Source: Dictyobacter aurantiacus (GTDB lineage: Bacteria > Chloroflexota > Ktedonobacteria > Ktedonobacterales > Ktedonobacteraceae). From it: a stretch of 64,000 nt of DNA. The DNA is taken from NCBI RefSeq assembly GCF_003967515.1, contig NZ_BIFQ01000001.1:1922001-1986000 (forward strand). The letters run 5' to 3'. The position numbers were made by a program, and so were the translations under genes. Under the pieces are notes generated by a model that saw nothing but the letters and a program-made list of their open reading frames with translations, made no database searches and was not told the origin of the DNA. This document shows positions 44,904 to 53,798 of the stretch, one piece after another; the stretch's first letter is position 1; each line of letters opens with the position of its first letter.

Positions 44904-46936
44904 GCAATCACCCCTCCATCAGCCACCTCTGGAGACTTCTGCTCGGTCGCTTCTGATTCTACCACGTTCGCGGTCCTGGCAACCTTGACCCGCGCTCGTG
45001 GGCGTACCGGCCACCAGCAGAGGATGCCTCCAATCAGCATTAAGATGCCACCCCACCAGACAAATGGGACCAGGGGATTGATGAAGACACGAATGGTGGC
45101 CTGAGCAGCTCCTTGCCAATCGGCCAGGTAGACATAGACATCAGTAGCCCCAAAGGTCTTGATCTCAATCACGCTGGTCGGCTGATCGGGATAGCTGCTA
45201 TAGATCACGCGACCCGGATAGATATAATTCTGCAATTTCCCGTCGCGCCAGATCTGGACCTGTGAGGAGATGGTCTCTTTATCAGTATTCTTCTCATCGA
45301 TATTGCCCAGATAGGTAAAGCGATAGCCGGCGATGTTCATCTCCTGGCCCGGCTTGAGGGTAGCGTCCTTCTGCTGCTGGAAATAGTGCGAGCCAATGAT
45401 GCCCGCTACCAGCAAGACCAGTCCCAGGTGCACCACGTAGCCGCCGTAGCGCTGCCGATAGCGCTGAAAGAGCATGTAAACGGCGAGCAGATAGTTTTCG
45501 CCGTGACGATGGCGCACGCGGGCACCGCGCCAGATCTCATAGAACACGGCCCCGGCCGTAAAGATGCAGACGGTAAAGCCGATGTTGGCCGCCACATCCG
45601 TCACCCCCACAATGGGCAGGATCACGGCACACACGGCCGCCAGGATCGCGGGAACGCTGATATTGCGCCACAGGGCCGCCATCGAGGTGCGCCGCCAGGC
45701 CAGCAGAGGACCAATACCCATCGCCAGCACCAGCAAGACCGTCAGTGGCGCTACCACCTGGTCATAGAAAGGCGGTCCCATCGTCATCGTCTGGCCACGA
45801 AAGGCGGCCGATATCAACGGAAAGAGCGTGCCCCAAAGGACAGCGAAGGTTATACCTACCAGCAACAGATTGTTGAGCAGGAAGACCCCTTCGCGTGAGA
45901 CGACCGAGTCGAACTCCTGTTCGGCCCGCAGATGTGGCAGGCGGAAAAAGAACAGGCCACTGGAGAAGAGCAGCACCACCGCCAGGAAGCCAAAGAAATA
46001 CGCGCCGATATCAGAATAGGCGAACGAGTGCACCGAACTGATCAGGCCACTGCGCACCTCAAAGGTACCAAAAATTGAGAGGGCGAAGGAGGCCATCACG
46101 AGGAAAAGATTCCAGACCTTCAGCATGCCACGTCGCTCCTGCACCATGGTTGAATGCAGGAAGGCGGTCGCGGTCAGCCAGGGCAGCAGGGCCGCGTTTT
46201 CCACCGGGTCCCAGCTCCAGTAACCACCCCAACCCAGCACATGATAGGCCCACCAGGCGCCCAGCACCAGGCCCGTCGTCTGCAAACACCACGCCGCGAG
46301 CATCCAGCGGCGAATCGAGCGCAGCCATTCGGCGTTGAGCCGGCCCGTAATCAAGGCCGCCACCGCGAAGGCGAAGGGAAGCGAGAAGCTCATGTACCCC
46401 ATCAGCAACATCGGCGGATGCACCAGCATACCGGGGTCCATCAACAGTGGATTCAGACCGGCACCGTCTTTAGGCGCGATGGTCGAGCGCACAAAAGGAT
46501 TCGAAAGCGTCGACAGCATGAATAGGAAGAAGGCCTCGATCCCCATCAGGGTCGCCATCACATAAGGTATCAGAGGCGCCGGGGCACGTTTAGAGGTAGC
46601 GACAAATAAGGCCGAGAAGAGGGAAAGTACCAGCGCCCAGTAGAGCAGTGAGCCCTCCTGACCACCATAGAATGCCGCCGTCACAAAATACCAGGGCATC
46701 GAGAGGCTGGAATGCTGCGCCACGTAGTTGACGCCAAAATCATGGGTCAAAAACGATACCACCAGGGCGATAGACGCCAGCAGCACAAAAAACGTGACGA
46801 CCAGCAGGCTGCGCTTCGCGCTTGTCACCAGTTGCGGTACCGAGCGCACGGCCCCCAGAACGGCAGCCACGATAGTATAGAGAGCAAACCCGAGTGCCAG
46901 GATAAGAGCGATTATGCCGAGATCTGAAAAATACAC
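44900..46936 (-). CDS. ccmF: heme lyase CcmF
   Basis: The start is taken as GTG 46936, six bases after AAGGA. The protein has about 678 residues and 14-15 membrane helices. The heme-handling motif GWGGYWSWDPVENAALLPWL lies near 226-245. Further His residues occur in VHPPMLLMGYMSF and in the outer loops. CcmF ligates heme to apocytochrome c with CcmH. The large loop before the last helix (IAGYRFTYLGNIDEKNTDKE) is typical of the family. Confidence 0.94.
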   Translation of the reverse strand: MYFSDLGIIALILALGFALYTIVAAVLGAVRSVPQLVTSAKRSLLVVTFFVLLASIALVVSFLTHDFGVNYVAQHSSLSMPWYFVTAAFYGGQEGSLLYWALVLSLFSALFVATSKRAPAPLIPYVMATLMGIEAFFLFMLSTLSNPFVRSTIAPKDGAGLNPLLMDPGMLVHPPMLLMGYMSFSLPFAFAVAALITGRLNAEWLRSIRRWMLAAWCLQTTGLVLGAWWAYHVLGWGGYWSWDPVENAALLPWLTATAFLHSTMVQERRGMLKVWNLFLVMASFALSIFGTFEVRSGLISSVHSFAYSDIGAYFFGFLAVVLLFSSGLFFFRLPHLRAEQEFDSVVSREGVFLLNNLLLVGITFAVLWGTLFPLISAAFRGQTMTMGPPFYDQVVAPLTVLLVLAMGIGPLLAWRRTSMAALWRNISVPAILAAVCAVILPIVGVTDVAANIGFTVCIFTAGAVFYEIWRGARVRHRHGENYLLAVYMLFQRYRQRYGGYVVHLGLVLLVAGIIGSHYFQQQKDATLKPGQEMNIAGYRFTYLGNIDEKNTDKETISSQVQIWRDGKLQNYIYPGRVIYSSYPDQPTSVIEIKTFGATDVYVYLADWQGAAQATIRVFINPLVPFVWWGGILMLIGGILCWWPVRPRARVKVARTANVVESEATEQKSPEVADGGVIA

Positions 46937-46945
46937 AGTCAATCC

Positions 46946-47401
46946 TTATTTCGCTGTGGGAGTTGCAGATTGGAACTTCGACGGACACTTGGCCAGCAAG
47001 GTCTGAGCCGTAAATGGACCACTCCCCGTGTAGTGCCCCTCTACAACTACCTGAACGCCAGGCTTGAAGATGTCTGGCACAACACCACTATAGGTGACAG
47101 GCAACGTTTGATTGCTATCCGCGATTGAGAATGTAACCACCTGCGTCTGATCGTTGCGTTTAATCGAGCCCTGCTGCACGATGCCCGAGACACGTACCGA
47201 GCGTGCCATACAGTCAGTGCAGTGATGCAGTTCGGGCACGGTCAGATAGTAGACCGCGCTGCTCTGGGTATTGGCATAGACAAGATAGATCATCGCGCCA
47301 AGAATAGCGATGCCCGCCAGGATAAAACTGAACGGGACGCGCCTGCGCGGCTTTGCCGTTTTCTTCTGCTCTTCAGTAGTTATATCTAAAGCAGGCTGCA
47401 C
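46946..47401 (-). CDS. ccmE: heme chaperone CcmE, cysteine type with altered C-x3-Y motif
   Basis: The 151-residue protein has an N-terminal membrane anchor (about 24-42) and an OB-fold: VRVSGIVQQGSI, VVTFSIADSNQTLPVTYSGV, PDIFKPGVQVVVEG, FTAQTLLAKCPSKF. In most CcmE a His in HDEKY binds heme covalently; in a cysteine class the motif is CxxxY. Here it reads CPSKF (Cys139, Phe143), so the class is Cys but the Tyr is replaced. An extra HHCTDC motif near 59-64 may also bind metal or heme. A GTG start follows GGAGG. Confidence 0.9.
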   Translation of the reverse strand: MQPALDITTEEQKKTAKPRRRVPFSFILAGIAILGAMIYLVYANTQSSAVYYLTVPELHHCTDCMARSVRVSGIVQQGSIKRNDQTQVVTFSIADSNQTLPVTYSGVVPDIFKPGVQVVVEGHYTGSGPFTAQTLLAKCPSKFQSATPTAK

Positions 47402-47414
47402 AATACGACCTCCA

Positions 47415-47873
47415 TTAATGTGGCGCGATCGTCATCTCAAAGATAGTATTGAGAAGCGCGCCGAGTATAAATACCAGAATGCCCAGGGCTAGCATCAGTT
47501 GTGGGGCGGCTTTCGAGAGTCGCGTGGTACGCTTCGCCAGGCGCCTGATGTTGCTCTGGCCCAGATACATCGCCAGCACAAACAGTCCCAATGCCCCCAG
47601 GATCTTTAGAGCCAGAACAATAATGTATACTAAACCCAGGTTGGTCTGTGTCAGGCGATCAAAGGTTAAATAGACGCCACTGAGCAGCAGCAGACCCACA
47701 CAGATGTTGACCATGCGTTTGAAGAGCTCGGCAATCTTTGACGCGACCACCGGTACCGGTCCACCACTGCGCAGGGCGGGTATCACCACCACCAGGTACA
47801 TAAAGCTCCCACCAACCCAGGCACTGGCGGCCAGAATATGCACAAGGCGGACAAGCCACCGTATCTCCCACAT
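47415..47873 (-). CDS. CopD-like four-helix membrane protein
   Basis: The 152-residue protein has four membrane helices. The start WLVRLVHILAASAWVGGSFM resembles the first helix of the CopD and related heme-binding membrane families, where the His is a likely ligand. It lies between the thioredoxin and ccmE genes with short gaps. A role in copper or heme handling for the oxidase is plausible but unproven. Confidence 0.62.
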   Translation of the reverse strand: MWEIRWLVRLVHILAASAWVGGSFMYLVVVIPALRSGGPVPVVASKIAELFKRMVNICVGLLLLSGVYLTFDRLTQTNLGLVYIIVLALKILGALGLFVLAMYLGQSNIRRLAKRTTRLSKAAPQLMLALGILVFILGALLNTIFEMTIAPH

Positions 47874-47886
47874 GCTGACAACCGCC

Positions 47887-48498
47887 TTAATTCACCTGAA
47901 GTTTTGCCAGTTCCTTCTGCAAGCCCGTGGAGTCAAGCGCACCAATCCAGTGTGCGACAACCTTGCCATCGCGATCAATAAAAAAAGTCTCTGGCATTCT
48001 GGTGACGCCATAAGCGATGCTGGTGTCGCCACCTACGTTATCCATGATATTGGTGTAGGTTACTCCGTATTTCTGTAAGAACTTGCTGCCCGCCCCGGCG
48101 GTCTCTCCACCATCGATGCCAATCATAACGACACCCTTCGACTTCAGATCCAGCCAGGAACTCTGCAAGACAGGAGCTTCAGCATTACAGGGATCACACC
48201 AGGAGGCCCAGAAATTGACGATAACAGGCTTCCCTTTATAGTCTGCCAGTCTGACATTTTCTCCATTGCCATTGACCAGCGGTAGATCGAAGGCCGGCGC
48301 TGCTTTACCTATTAGCGGACTGGGAGCGTCACCGACCACCGATGGATCATCCGGCGAATGGGTGGCGGTCGATACCGGCGTCGTGAGTTGGGTCCAGAGT
48401 AATACCAGCGCGCCAATGATTAAAATATTGGTTACTACAAAGACAACGATGTTGCGTTTGCGCGATCGGCTGCGCGTTGTAGTTTCAGTTATTTCCAT
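47887..48498 (-). CDS. thiol-disulphide oxidoreductase (TlpA/CcmG/ResA type)
   Basis: The 203-residue protein has an N-terminal membrane anchor (about 16-36) and a thioredoxin fold with the active site NFWASWCDPCNAEAP (Cys pair near 101 and 104). The conserved cis-Pro is in TRMPETFFID. It should keep apocytochrome c or CcmH cysteines reduced outside the membrane. It is the first gene of the ccm operon. The operator-like site at 48593-48611 lies about 95 bases upstream. Confidence 0.92.
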   Translation of the reverse strand: MEITETTTRSRSRKRNIVVFVVTNILIIGALVLLWTQLTTPVSTATHSPDDPSVVGDAPSPLIGKAAPAFDLPLVNGNGENVRLADYKGKPVIVNFWASWCDPCNAEAPVLQSSWLDLKSKGVVMIGIDGGETAGAGSKFLQKYGVTYTNIMDNVGGDTSIAYGVTRMPETFFIDRDGKVVAHWIGALDSTGLQKELAKLQVN

Positions 48499-48592
48499 AC
48501 ATTGCCCAATTCTTACAAGCTATTTCAGCTATTTAATTTCAGTCTGATTATGGTGCTTGAGCCTGATAGCCAACTTGCAAGCATTTCCTATC

Positions 48593-48611
48593 ACCTTACA
48601 AAGGCCTGAAC
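48593..48611 (-). promoter_or_regulatory. ACCTTACA-N4-CCTGAAC site upstream of the ccm operon
   Basis: ACCTTACA-AAGG-CCTGAACG reads on the plus strand, so TTCAGG-N4-TGTAAGGT reads in the direction of the ccm genes, about 95 bases before the first start. The halves CCTTACA and CCTGAAC are offset by 11 bases, as in sites for OmpR/PhoB-type regulators. The same site precedes coxB, ctaB and the membrane receiver gene. Confidence 0.6.
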
Positions 48612-48664
48612 GTTTAAGAAAAAAAATGCCAGTGGCACAGCCACTGGCATTTTTTTTCTTAAAC
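48612..48664. terminator. perfect 25-bp hairpin terminator
   Basis: GTTTAAGAAAAAAAATGCCAGTGGC and its complement enclose ACA. On the minus strand it ends the PfpI-type transcript with a long T run. It abuts the operator-like site of the ccm operon. Confidence 0.85.
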
Positions 48665-48919
48665 GGGGGCCCTTATTGGCGGTGCCGCCTGACGGCGGCA
48701 CGATGAGAAGAGGAAGAGGACGGGGGCACGGCCCCCGAGCCCCCAGTCAAGGGGTTGCCACCCCTTGCATCCCCGCTCCGTAGGTTCGGCCCTTGCGGCC
48801 GATTTCCCTCCACGCATGATCATGCCCACCGTAGGTTCGGCCCTTGCGGCCGATTTCCCTCCACGCATGATCATGCCCACCGTAGATTCGGCCCTTGCGG
48901 CCGATTTCCCTCCACGCAC
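48665..48919. repeat. cluster of small palindromes and three 51-bp tandem repeats
   Basis: Palindromic modules (GGCGGTGCCGCC, GGGGGCACGGCCCCC, AAGGGGTTGCCACCCCTT) lie at 48670-48770. Three tandem copies of a 51-base unit beginning CGTAGGTTCGGCCCTTGCGG start at 48779, 48830 and 48881; the third is shortened. The unit itself contains GGCCCTTGCGGCC-type inverted sequence. It is probably a dispersed intergenic repeat of this genome. Confidence 0.8.
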
Positions 48920-48924
48920 GGCAA

Positions 48925-49536
48925 TTAACCGGTGATGACGTCCTGGGCTTTCTGGGTGGAAGAGGAGGAGATGGGGCCCTTTTCTTTGTATTCGGCGAAG
49001 AGAGAGACGACGGCCGGATTGAAGGCCGGCAGGTCTTTCGGGCTGCGGCTGGTGACGAGGTTGCCGTCGCGTACGACTTCCTGGTCTACCCAGTTGGCAC
49101 CAGCGTTGCGCAGGTCGTCCTGAACTGTGTAGTAGCTGGTCATGGTGCGACCTTTGGCGCAGCCGGAGGAGACCAGCAACCATGGGGCGTGACAGATGAC
49201 GGCCATTGGACGACCGCTCTGGTCAATCTGCTGTACGAACTGGCGTGCCTTTGGCTCCATGCGGATAGTGTCCGCGTTGATGGCACCTCCGGGAAGCAGG
49301 ATAGCGTCAAAATCACCAGGATTGGCCTGGTCGAGCGTCATATCTACAGGGAAAGTGTCGGCTTTCTCGTCGTGGTTAACTCCCTGCACCTGTCCAGGTT
49401 TGTTGGAAATGATCTTTGTTACCGCTCCCGCCTGGTCAAGTGCCTTACGTGGCTCGGTCATTTCAGCCTGCTCAAAGTCGTCTGTGACCAGAATCGCGAC
49501 ACGTAATCCGTCTAATCTTTTACCACTTGCTTGCAT
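48925..49536 (-). CDS. DJ-1/PfpI family protein
   Basis: The 203-residue protein has the DJ-1/PfpI fold: VAILVTDDFEQAEMTEPRKA, FDAILLPGG and the nucleophile elbow AVICHAPWLLVSSG, with Cys near 112 followed by His. Members act as proteases, glyoxalases or deglycases. The E in DDFEQAE and the Cys are kept, so an active enzyme is likely. AAGGAAGG lies before the ATG. It is transcribed alone and ends at the palindromic repeat cluster. Confidence 0.88.
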   Translation of the reverse strand: MQASGKRLDGLRVAILVTDDFEQAEMTEPRKALDQAGAVTKIISNKPGQVQGVNHDEKADTFPVDMTLDQANPGDFDAILLPGGAINADTIRMEPKARQFVQQIDQSGRPMAVICHAPWLLVSSGCAKGRTMTSYYTVQDDLRNAGANWVDQEVVRDGNLVTSRSPKDLPAFNPAVVSLFAEYKEKGPISSSSTQKAQDVITG

Positions 49537-49640
49537 AGTTCTACCTTCCTTTTCCTACCTAACAACATCATTTAAACTATTGACATGTTGTATACGCATA
49601 GCAAAAGGCAATCGTGTCTCAACCATATGCTTTTTTGAGC

Positions 49641-50210
49641 TCAGACATCGACAAGTTTTTTTGTCATGTGGAGATACGGGTGGTGCGTGATGTGCACAAC
49701 TGCGTCTTGCTGATAGTTGAGATACTGGTAGAGGCGATAGGCGCGCTGATTGTCGCTATCGACGAGTAGCGCGATTCTAGTGGGTTCGATGGTGCGGGCA
49801 CGTTCCTCTGCGGCGCGCAGCAGTGCGGTTCCGATACCGCGCCCCCCATAGCCTGGTGCGACGGAGAGGGTATCGATATACCACTCATCTTCTTCCGCTT
49901 CTTTATCCAATGTGATGTGAGGATCATTTTTGAGGGCGCGCAGACGATCGATAATGGGCTGATCCAGCATAGCCACCTTCCGACCATGGTAGAGGATAAC
50001 GCTTCCAACAATCTGGCCGTTCTCTTCCGCCACCAGGGTATTCTGATAGCTCAGGCGGTTAGCGGGCTGTTGGAAAAAGTCGGACATAAAGGCCCGCACC
50101 TCCTGGGGCTGATCGCTGCCCGCCAGCGTATCGGCGATACCACCCATAGCCTGAATAAACAGCGGAACCACCTGGGGAGCATCTTCCGGTCTGGCTGCTC
50201 GAATCTCCAT
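49641..50210 (-). CDS. GNAT-family N-acetyltransferase
   Basis: The 189-residue protein begins MEIRAARPEDAPQVVPLF and has the acetyl-CoA motif IDTLSVAPGYGGRGIGTALL (about 112-131), with R/Q-x-x-G-x-G. The ending RAYRLYQYLNYQ is typical. The substrate is unknown. It lies 36 bases before the membrane receiver gene end on the same strand and may share its transcript. Confidence 0.88.
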   Translation of the reverse strand: MEIRAARPEDAPQVVPLFIQAMGGIADTLAGSDQPQEVRAFMSDFFQQPANRLSYQNTLVAEENGQIVGSVILYHGRKVAMLDQPIIDRLRALKNDPHITLDKEAEEDEWYIDTLSVAPGYGGRGIGTALLRAAEERARTIEPTRIALLVDSDNQRAYRLYQYLNYQQDAVVHITHHPYLHMTKKLVDV

Positions 50211-50245
50211 GTTACCTGAATATCCTCTAAGCGCGATAGACGGAC

Positions 50246-50890
50246 TTATTTACTGACACTAAAGGCGATGTCGGGGGTACGCTCAATACGGCTATGCCAG
50301 CCGATGGTCCACAGCAACAAGCCAATCACGATAATAGCCAGGCCAATCATAACCAGCACAAACTGGAAGAGCAGACCGATGACAGCCAGGAAGAGACCAG
50401 CAGCGGTAATGATGGGCCAGACGCTGGGGGAGCTATCTTTTCGATAGGTTGCCAACAAAGCCTCTTCAGCCCGGGCCAGTTGTGCGTCTTGTTCAATTGT
50501 GCGCTCCAACAAGAGGTGATCGACACCTTCATGCAGGGCCCGCGCATCAAACGGTTTATTCACGCAGACACAGTGCTCAATAGTGGTCAGGGTAGCGCTC
50601 TTCCCTTCCATGGGTGGATCCCAGGATAGCACGACCTTGGGCAGATTTGAGAGTTCGGGTTGCTCCTGTATCGTCTGGAGCAATGCCCAATCGCAGGAGA
50701 CGCCATCATCAACGTCAAGGATCAGGAGATCAAGGGACTGGATGTCAGTCGAAGATATGGTTGCCAGAGAGGCCGCTTCGATTACCTCTAATCCACGATG
50801 ACGCAGGCCGAGGCTAATTAAGCGGCGCATGGTAGGGTCAGCTTCCAGCACGAGTACCGTTGCAGCTGTTGTTTTCTGCCCTTGCGACAT
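50246..50890 (-). CDS. receiver-domain protein with a C-terminal two-helix membrane module
   Basis: The start is ATG 50890, with AGAGGTG upstream. Residues about 10-120 form a response-regulator receiver: VLVLEADPTMRRLISLGLRH and SLDLLILDVDDG, with the likely phosphorylated Asp near 57. There is no DNA-binding output. Instead two membrane helices follow, starting SVWPIITAAGLFLAVIGLLF and ending WTIGW, much like cytochrome oxidase subunit IV encoded at 54798-55184. A copy of the respiratory operator site lies about 100 bases upstream. It may report phosphorylation to the oxidase; that is inference. Confidence 0.78.
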   Translation of the reverse strand: MSQGQKTTAATVLVLEADPTMRRLISLGLRHRGLEVIEAASLATISSTDIQSLDLLILDVDDGVSCDWALLQTIQEQPELSNLPKVVLSWDPPMEGKSATLTTIEHCVCVNKPFDARALHEGVDHLLLERTIEQDAQLARAEEALLATYRKDSSPSVWPIITAAGLFLAVIGLLFQFVLVMIGLAIIVIGLLLWTIGWHSRIERTPDIAFSVSK

Positions 50891-50989
50891 ATGTGCACCT
50901 CTATCGCTACAAAGTCTATCTGACGAGTTGTATTGCTGTATTAAGCATACGAGGCCCACATTACAATATCTTTGACACCTAAGGTGTTT

Positions 50990-51008
50990 ACCTTACAGCG
51001 ACCTGAAT
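50990..51008 (-). promoter_or_regulatory. ACCTTACA-N4-CCTGAA site upstream of the receiver gene
   Basis: ACCTTACA-GCGA-CCTGAAT lies about 100 bases upstream of the gene start, in the same orientation relative to the gene as at ccm and coxB. A small palindrome, ACACCTAAGGTGT, lies just before it (50975-50988). Confidence 0.6.
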
Positions 51009-51093
51009 ATTTTTGGAGGTAGGCAGACTTTTTTATTTTGAGGGTGACAAAGCGCCCCCGCACGGGCGTCCGCATACGCGGCTGCCCGATTCT

Positions 51094-51170
51094 AATTTTT
51101 ATGTATTTCGTTCATATAAAAAACACGCGTTTAACGCGTGTTTTTTATATGAACGAAATACATAAAAATT
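51094..51170. terminator. perfect 38-bp hairpin after the histidine-kinase gene
   Basis: Perfect 38-base arms (AATTTTTATGTATTTCGTTC ...) meet at a single-base centre. It lies directly after the stop codon at 51173 of the minus-strand kinase gene. The arms are much longer than those of an ordinary terminator. Confidence 0.8.
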
Positions 51171-51172
51171 TT

Positions 51173-53194
51173 CTATATTTTGGCGAGTTTGTAACCGACG
51201 TCGGGGACGGTCAGGATGTATTCAGGTCGGCGCGAGTTGGTTTCGACTTTGCGGCGCAGGCGGCTGATGTAGACCCAGATGAAGTCGATATCGCGATTGT
51301 ATTCGGGACCCCAGACCTTTTCGAGCAGGAGTTCGTGGGTTACAACCATGCCGACGTTTTGGGCCAGCGTGCTGAGCAGCTTGTATTCGGTGCGACTGAG
51401 CTGGACCGGTCGGCCACCCACTGTGACCAGGTGCTGGGCGTAATCAATGGTGAGATCTCCGGTGCTGAAAATGGTCTGGTTCTGCGTATGTTCGGTTGCC
51501 GGTGCCCGGCGGCGCAGCAGGGCACGTACACGTGCCAGCAACTCATTCATGCCAAACGGCTTGAGCACCAGGTCGTCGCAGCCCAGGTCGAAGAGCTGCA
51601 CGCGCTCCTCTTCTTCGCAGGCCTCGCAGAGCATCATGATGGGCGCGTTCGAGAACTCACGCATGCGCTGCAGCAGTTCCATACCACTCATATCGGCCAG
51701 GCGCGTGGAGAGCAGGATAATATCGGGCTCTTCCAGCTCCAGTTGGCGCAGGAACTGTACCCCGTGGCTGACGACATGGACGCGGTATTGCTGCTCTTCC
51801 AGGTTAGCGCGCAGATAGCGGGCCAGGCGCGCATCGTTCTCGGCTAGCAGGACGCGTGTATACCGTCCCTGCTTCAACGACGAGGTACGCAACGTGCGCT
51901 GCTGCGCCGGAGACGCTGCGGACTCTTCTAACGTCGCCAGAGAGGCCGATGCGGCCAGGGTCTGTCGCGCCGTTAGAGGCAGGGTAAACGAAAAGCTCGC
52001 CCCCTGGCCAGGACCTTCCGAGTCGGCCCAGATCCTGCCATGGTGAGCTTCGATGGTGGCGCGGGCAGATGCCAGGCCCAGTCCGCTACCGCCGCGCTGC
52101 TCGGCCTGCTGATCAGGCTCGCCAGTAGCACCATTCCGGGTATGGACCTTACTGGCATGCTCGATGCGATAGAAGCGATCGAAGATACGGTCCAGGTGTT
52201 CGGAAGCGATACCCACCCCTTCATCACTGACGCAGATGCGTACTTCCTCCTCATTAGCATCTAGCGAGAGGCGCACAATCTTGCCAGCCGGAGAATAGGT
52301 TACCGCGTTATTGAGTAGATGATTTAACACCTGCTCGATGCGCAAGGCATCGCAGGTAACGGATGGAATACCATCAGGAATATCCAGCACGAAGCGGTGG
52401 TCGGGGGCCTGGTTCTGCCAGCGCTTCACCAGCTGCATCAGCAATTCCGCCAGTTGCACCTGGGAAAGGTGGAGCGGCTGGGTACCATTATCGAAGCGCC
52501 AGACATCCAGCAGGGTATTCAACACATCGTACAGGCGATCGGACTGAGCATCAATCATCTGCAACATCTCGCGCTGCATCGCTGGATCCCAACGGGCTGA
52601 TCCACCCAGCAGGGTCGTGGCGCATCCCTTGATAATGGCCAGCGGTGTCTTAAACTCGTGCGCGGCCATCTTCAGCGTTTCCGAACGCGCATCCGCCGAC
52701 GATCGTTCCAGGGTAACATCCTCCAGCAGGACACCACGCCCCAGGAAGGTACCATGGGCATCGCGCACCGGGAAACTGCGTACTCGCAACCAGTTGGCGG
52801 CCGCGTCGGCCAGCGACAGGTCGGCGGAATATTCTTGCTCGACATGCTGCCAGACCTCATCCAGTTCAACGCGGGCCTCGCGTGGATCTGCAGCCAGAGA
52901 CAGCAGATGCTGGCGCACATCAAAGTTTCGCAGGCTGGCCGGGTCGTGTCCGGCAAGGCGCAGCAATCGCAGAGCGCTATCATTGGAATAGGTAACGCGC
53001 TCACGCGGATTGAGCAACATGAAACCGCTGCTCATGCTGGCGCACATTTCCGCGAGCACCTGGTATTCGCGCCTAAACGCCGCCGGAATGGGATCAATGC
53101 TTCTATCAGTGGGGACCCCAAGAGTCGTAGCATTCTCCGCAATCCACACGCCGCTAGGAATTATATCGTGTTTTTGTTCGGTGAAGGAGGACAT
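51173..53194 (-). CDS. PAS histidine kinase fused to a pseudo-receiver and an OmpR-type DNA-binding domain
   Basis: The start is taken as ATG 53194, nine bases after AAAGGG. Domains, counted from that start, are PAS (about 45-165), HisKA with MAAHEFKTPLAII (His179), HATPase (NHLLNNAVTYSP, DEGVGIA, GGSGLGL), receiver (about 445-560) and a winged helix (570-673, VYISRLRRKVE). The receiver keeps its acidic pocket (ENDARL) and Lys (VLKPF), but the usual phospho-Asp is Ser (DIILLST, near 496). The kinase therefore cannot signal through that Asp. It has no membrane helix. It is a candidate regulator of the nearby 11-base-offset sites, since OmpR-type domains bind such direct repeats. Confidence 0.87.
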   Translation of the reverse strand: MSSFTEQKHDIIPSGVWIAENATTLGVPTDRSIDPIPAAFRREYQVLAEMCASMSSGFMLLNPRERVTYSNDSALRLLRLAGHDPASLRNFDVRQHLLSLAADPREARVELDEVWQHVEQEYSADLSLADAAANWLRVRSFPVRDAHGTFLGRGVLLEDVTLERSSADARSETLKMAAHEFKTPLAIIKGCATTLLGGSARWDPAMQREMLQMIDAQSDRLYDVLNTLLDVWRFDNGTQPLHLSQVQLAELLMQLVKRWQNQAPDHRFVLDIPDGIPSVTCDALRIEQVLNHLLNNAVTYSPAGKIVRLSLDANEEEVRICVSDEGVGIASEHLDRIFDRFYRIEHASKVHTRNGATGEPDQQAEQRGGSGLGLASARATIEAHHGRIWADSEGPGQGASFSFTLPLTARQTLAASASLATLEESAASPAQQRTLRTSSLKQGRYTRVLLAENDARLARYLRANLEEQQYRVHVVSHGVQFLRQLELEEPDIILLSTRLADMSGMELLQRMREFSNAPIMMLCEACEEEERVQLFDLGCDDLVLKPFGMNELLARVRALLRRRAPATEHTQNQTIFSTGDLTIDYAQHLVTVGGRPVQLSRTEYKLLSTLAQNVGMVVTHELLLEKVWGPEYNRDIDFIWVYISRLRRKVETNSRRPEYILTVPDVGYKLAKI

Positions 53195-53381
53195 CCAAAA
53201 CAACCCTTTCCCGCCTGTGAGTGATGTGTAGAACCTGGCTACTCATATTTTAGCAATAAGAGTCAACCACGTGCCACCCATAAAAACAGAGGGAGAAGAG
53301 CCTGCCAGCGCGCTTCATAGCCCGATAAACATCTCTATATAACACGCTATTGGATAGTACTCAAAGACAATGGGGAGACGG

Positions 53382-53798
53382 CTACCTGAGGCCTGCAACC
53401 ATTACAATGAGGATCAAGTGGAGGACCATCGCCACAATCAGACCGATAGCGATGAACAGGATCATACGTCGATCATTAATATATTCGCGCACACGCGTCG
53501 AATATGCATGGGGCCAGCGTTCCGCCGCCACGATACCCATGGCGATGCGCAGGCGCAAAGGAGAGCGCACAGGAGAACGCGTCATCTCATTCTGCAACAA
53601 CTGATGGCAGGCTCTACACAGCACCCATGAGAGTCTGGGCTCGGGCACCCCCTCTGGCTCGACCATCTCGATCGGCTCAAACCAGATGCGTGCTGTACAG
53701 ACAGAACAGTATTGAGGAGCGCGGCTTCTTCGCTTGCCCGTATCATCGTGCCGGACGGCAACGACAGACTCGTTACTGTGCATTGCATCTTTCATCAT
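53382..53798 (-). CDS. small zinc-ribbon membrane protein
   Basis: The start is ATG 53798, with AAGAAAGG upstream. Residues 30-70 hold CSVC and CRAC pairs, a likely zinc ribbon, followed by a basic stretch (RSPVRSPLRLRIAMG) and a C-terminal membrane helix (MILFIAIGLIVAMVLHLILI). No family is recognised. It lies between the cox operon and the histidine kinase, all on the minus strand. Confidence 0.6.
   Translation of the reverse strand: MMKDAMHSNESVVAVRHDDTGKRRSRAPQYCSVCTARIWFEPIEMVEPEGVPEPRLSWVLCRACHQLLQNEMTRSPVRSPLRLRIAMGIVAAERWPHAYSTRVREYINDRRMILFIAIGLIVAMVLHLILIVMVAGLR

Noticed and set aside
48659..49183. Open frame over the 51-bp repeats with GGKSAARAE peptide repeats
   Set aside because: It overlaps the PfpI gene out of frame, and its repeats simply translate the GC-rich DNA repeats.
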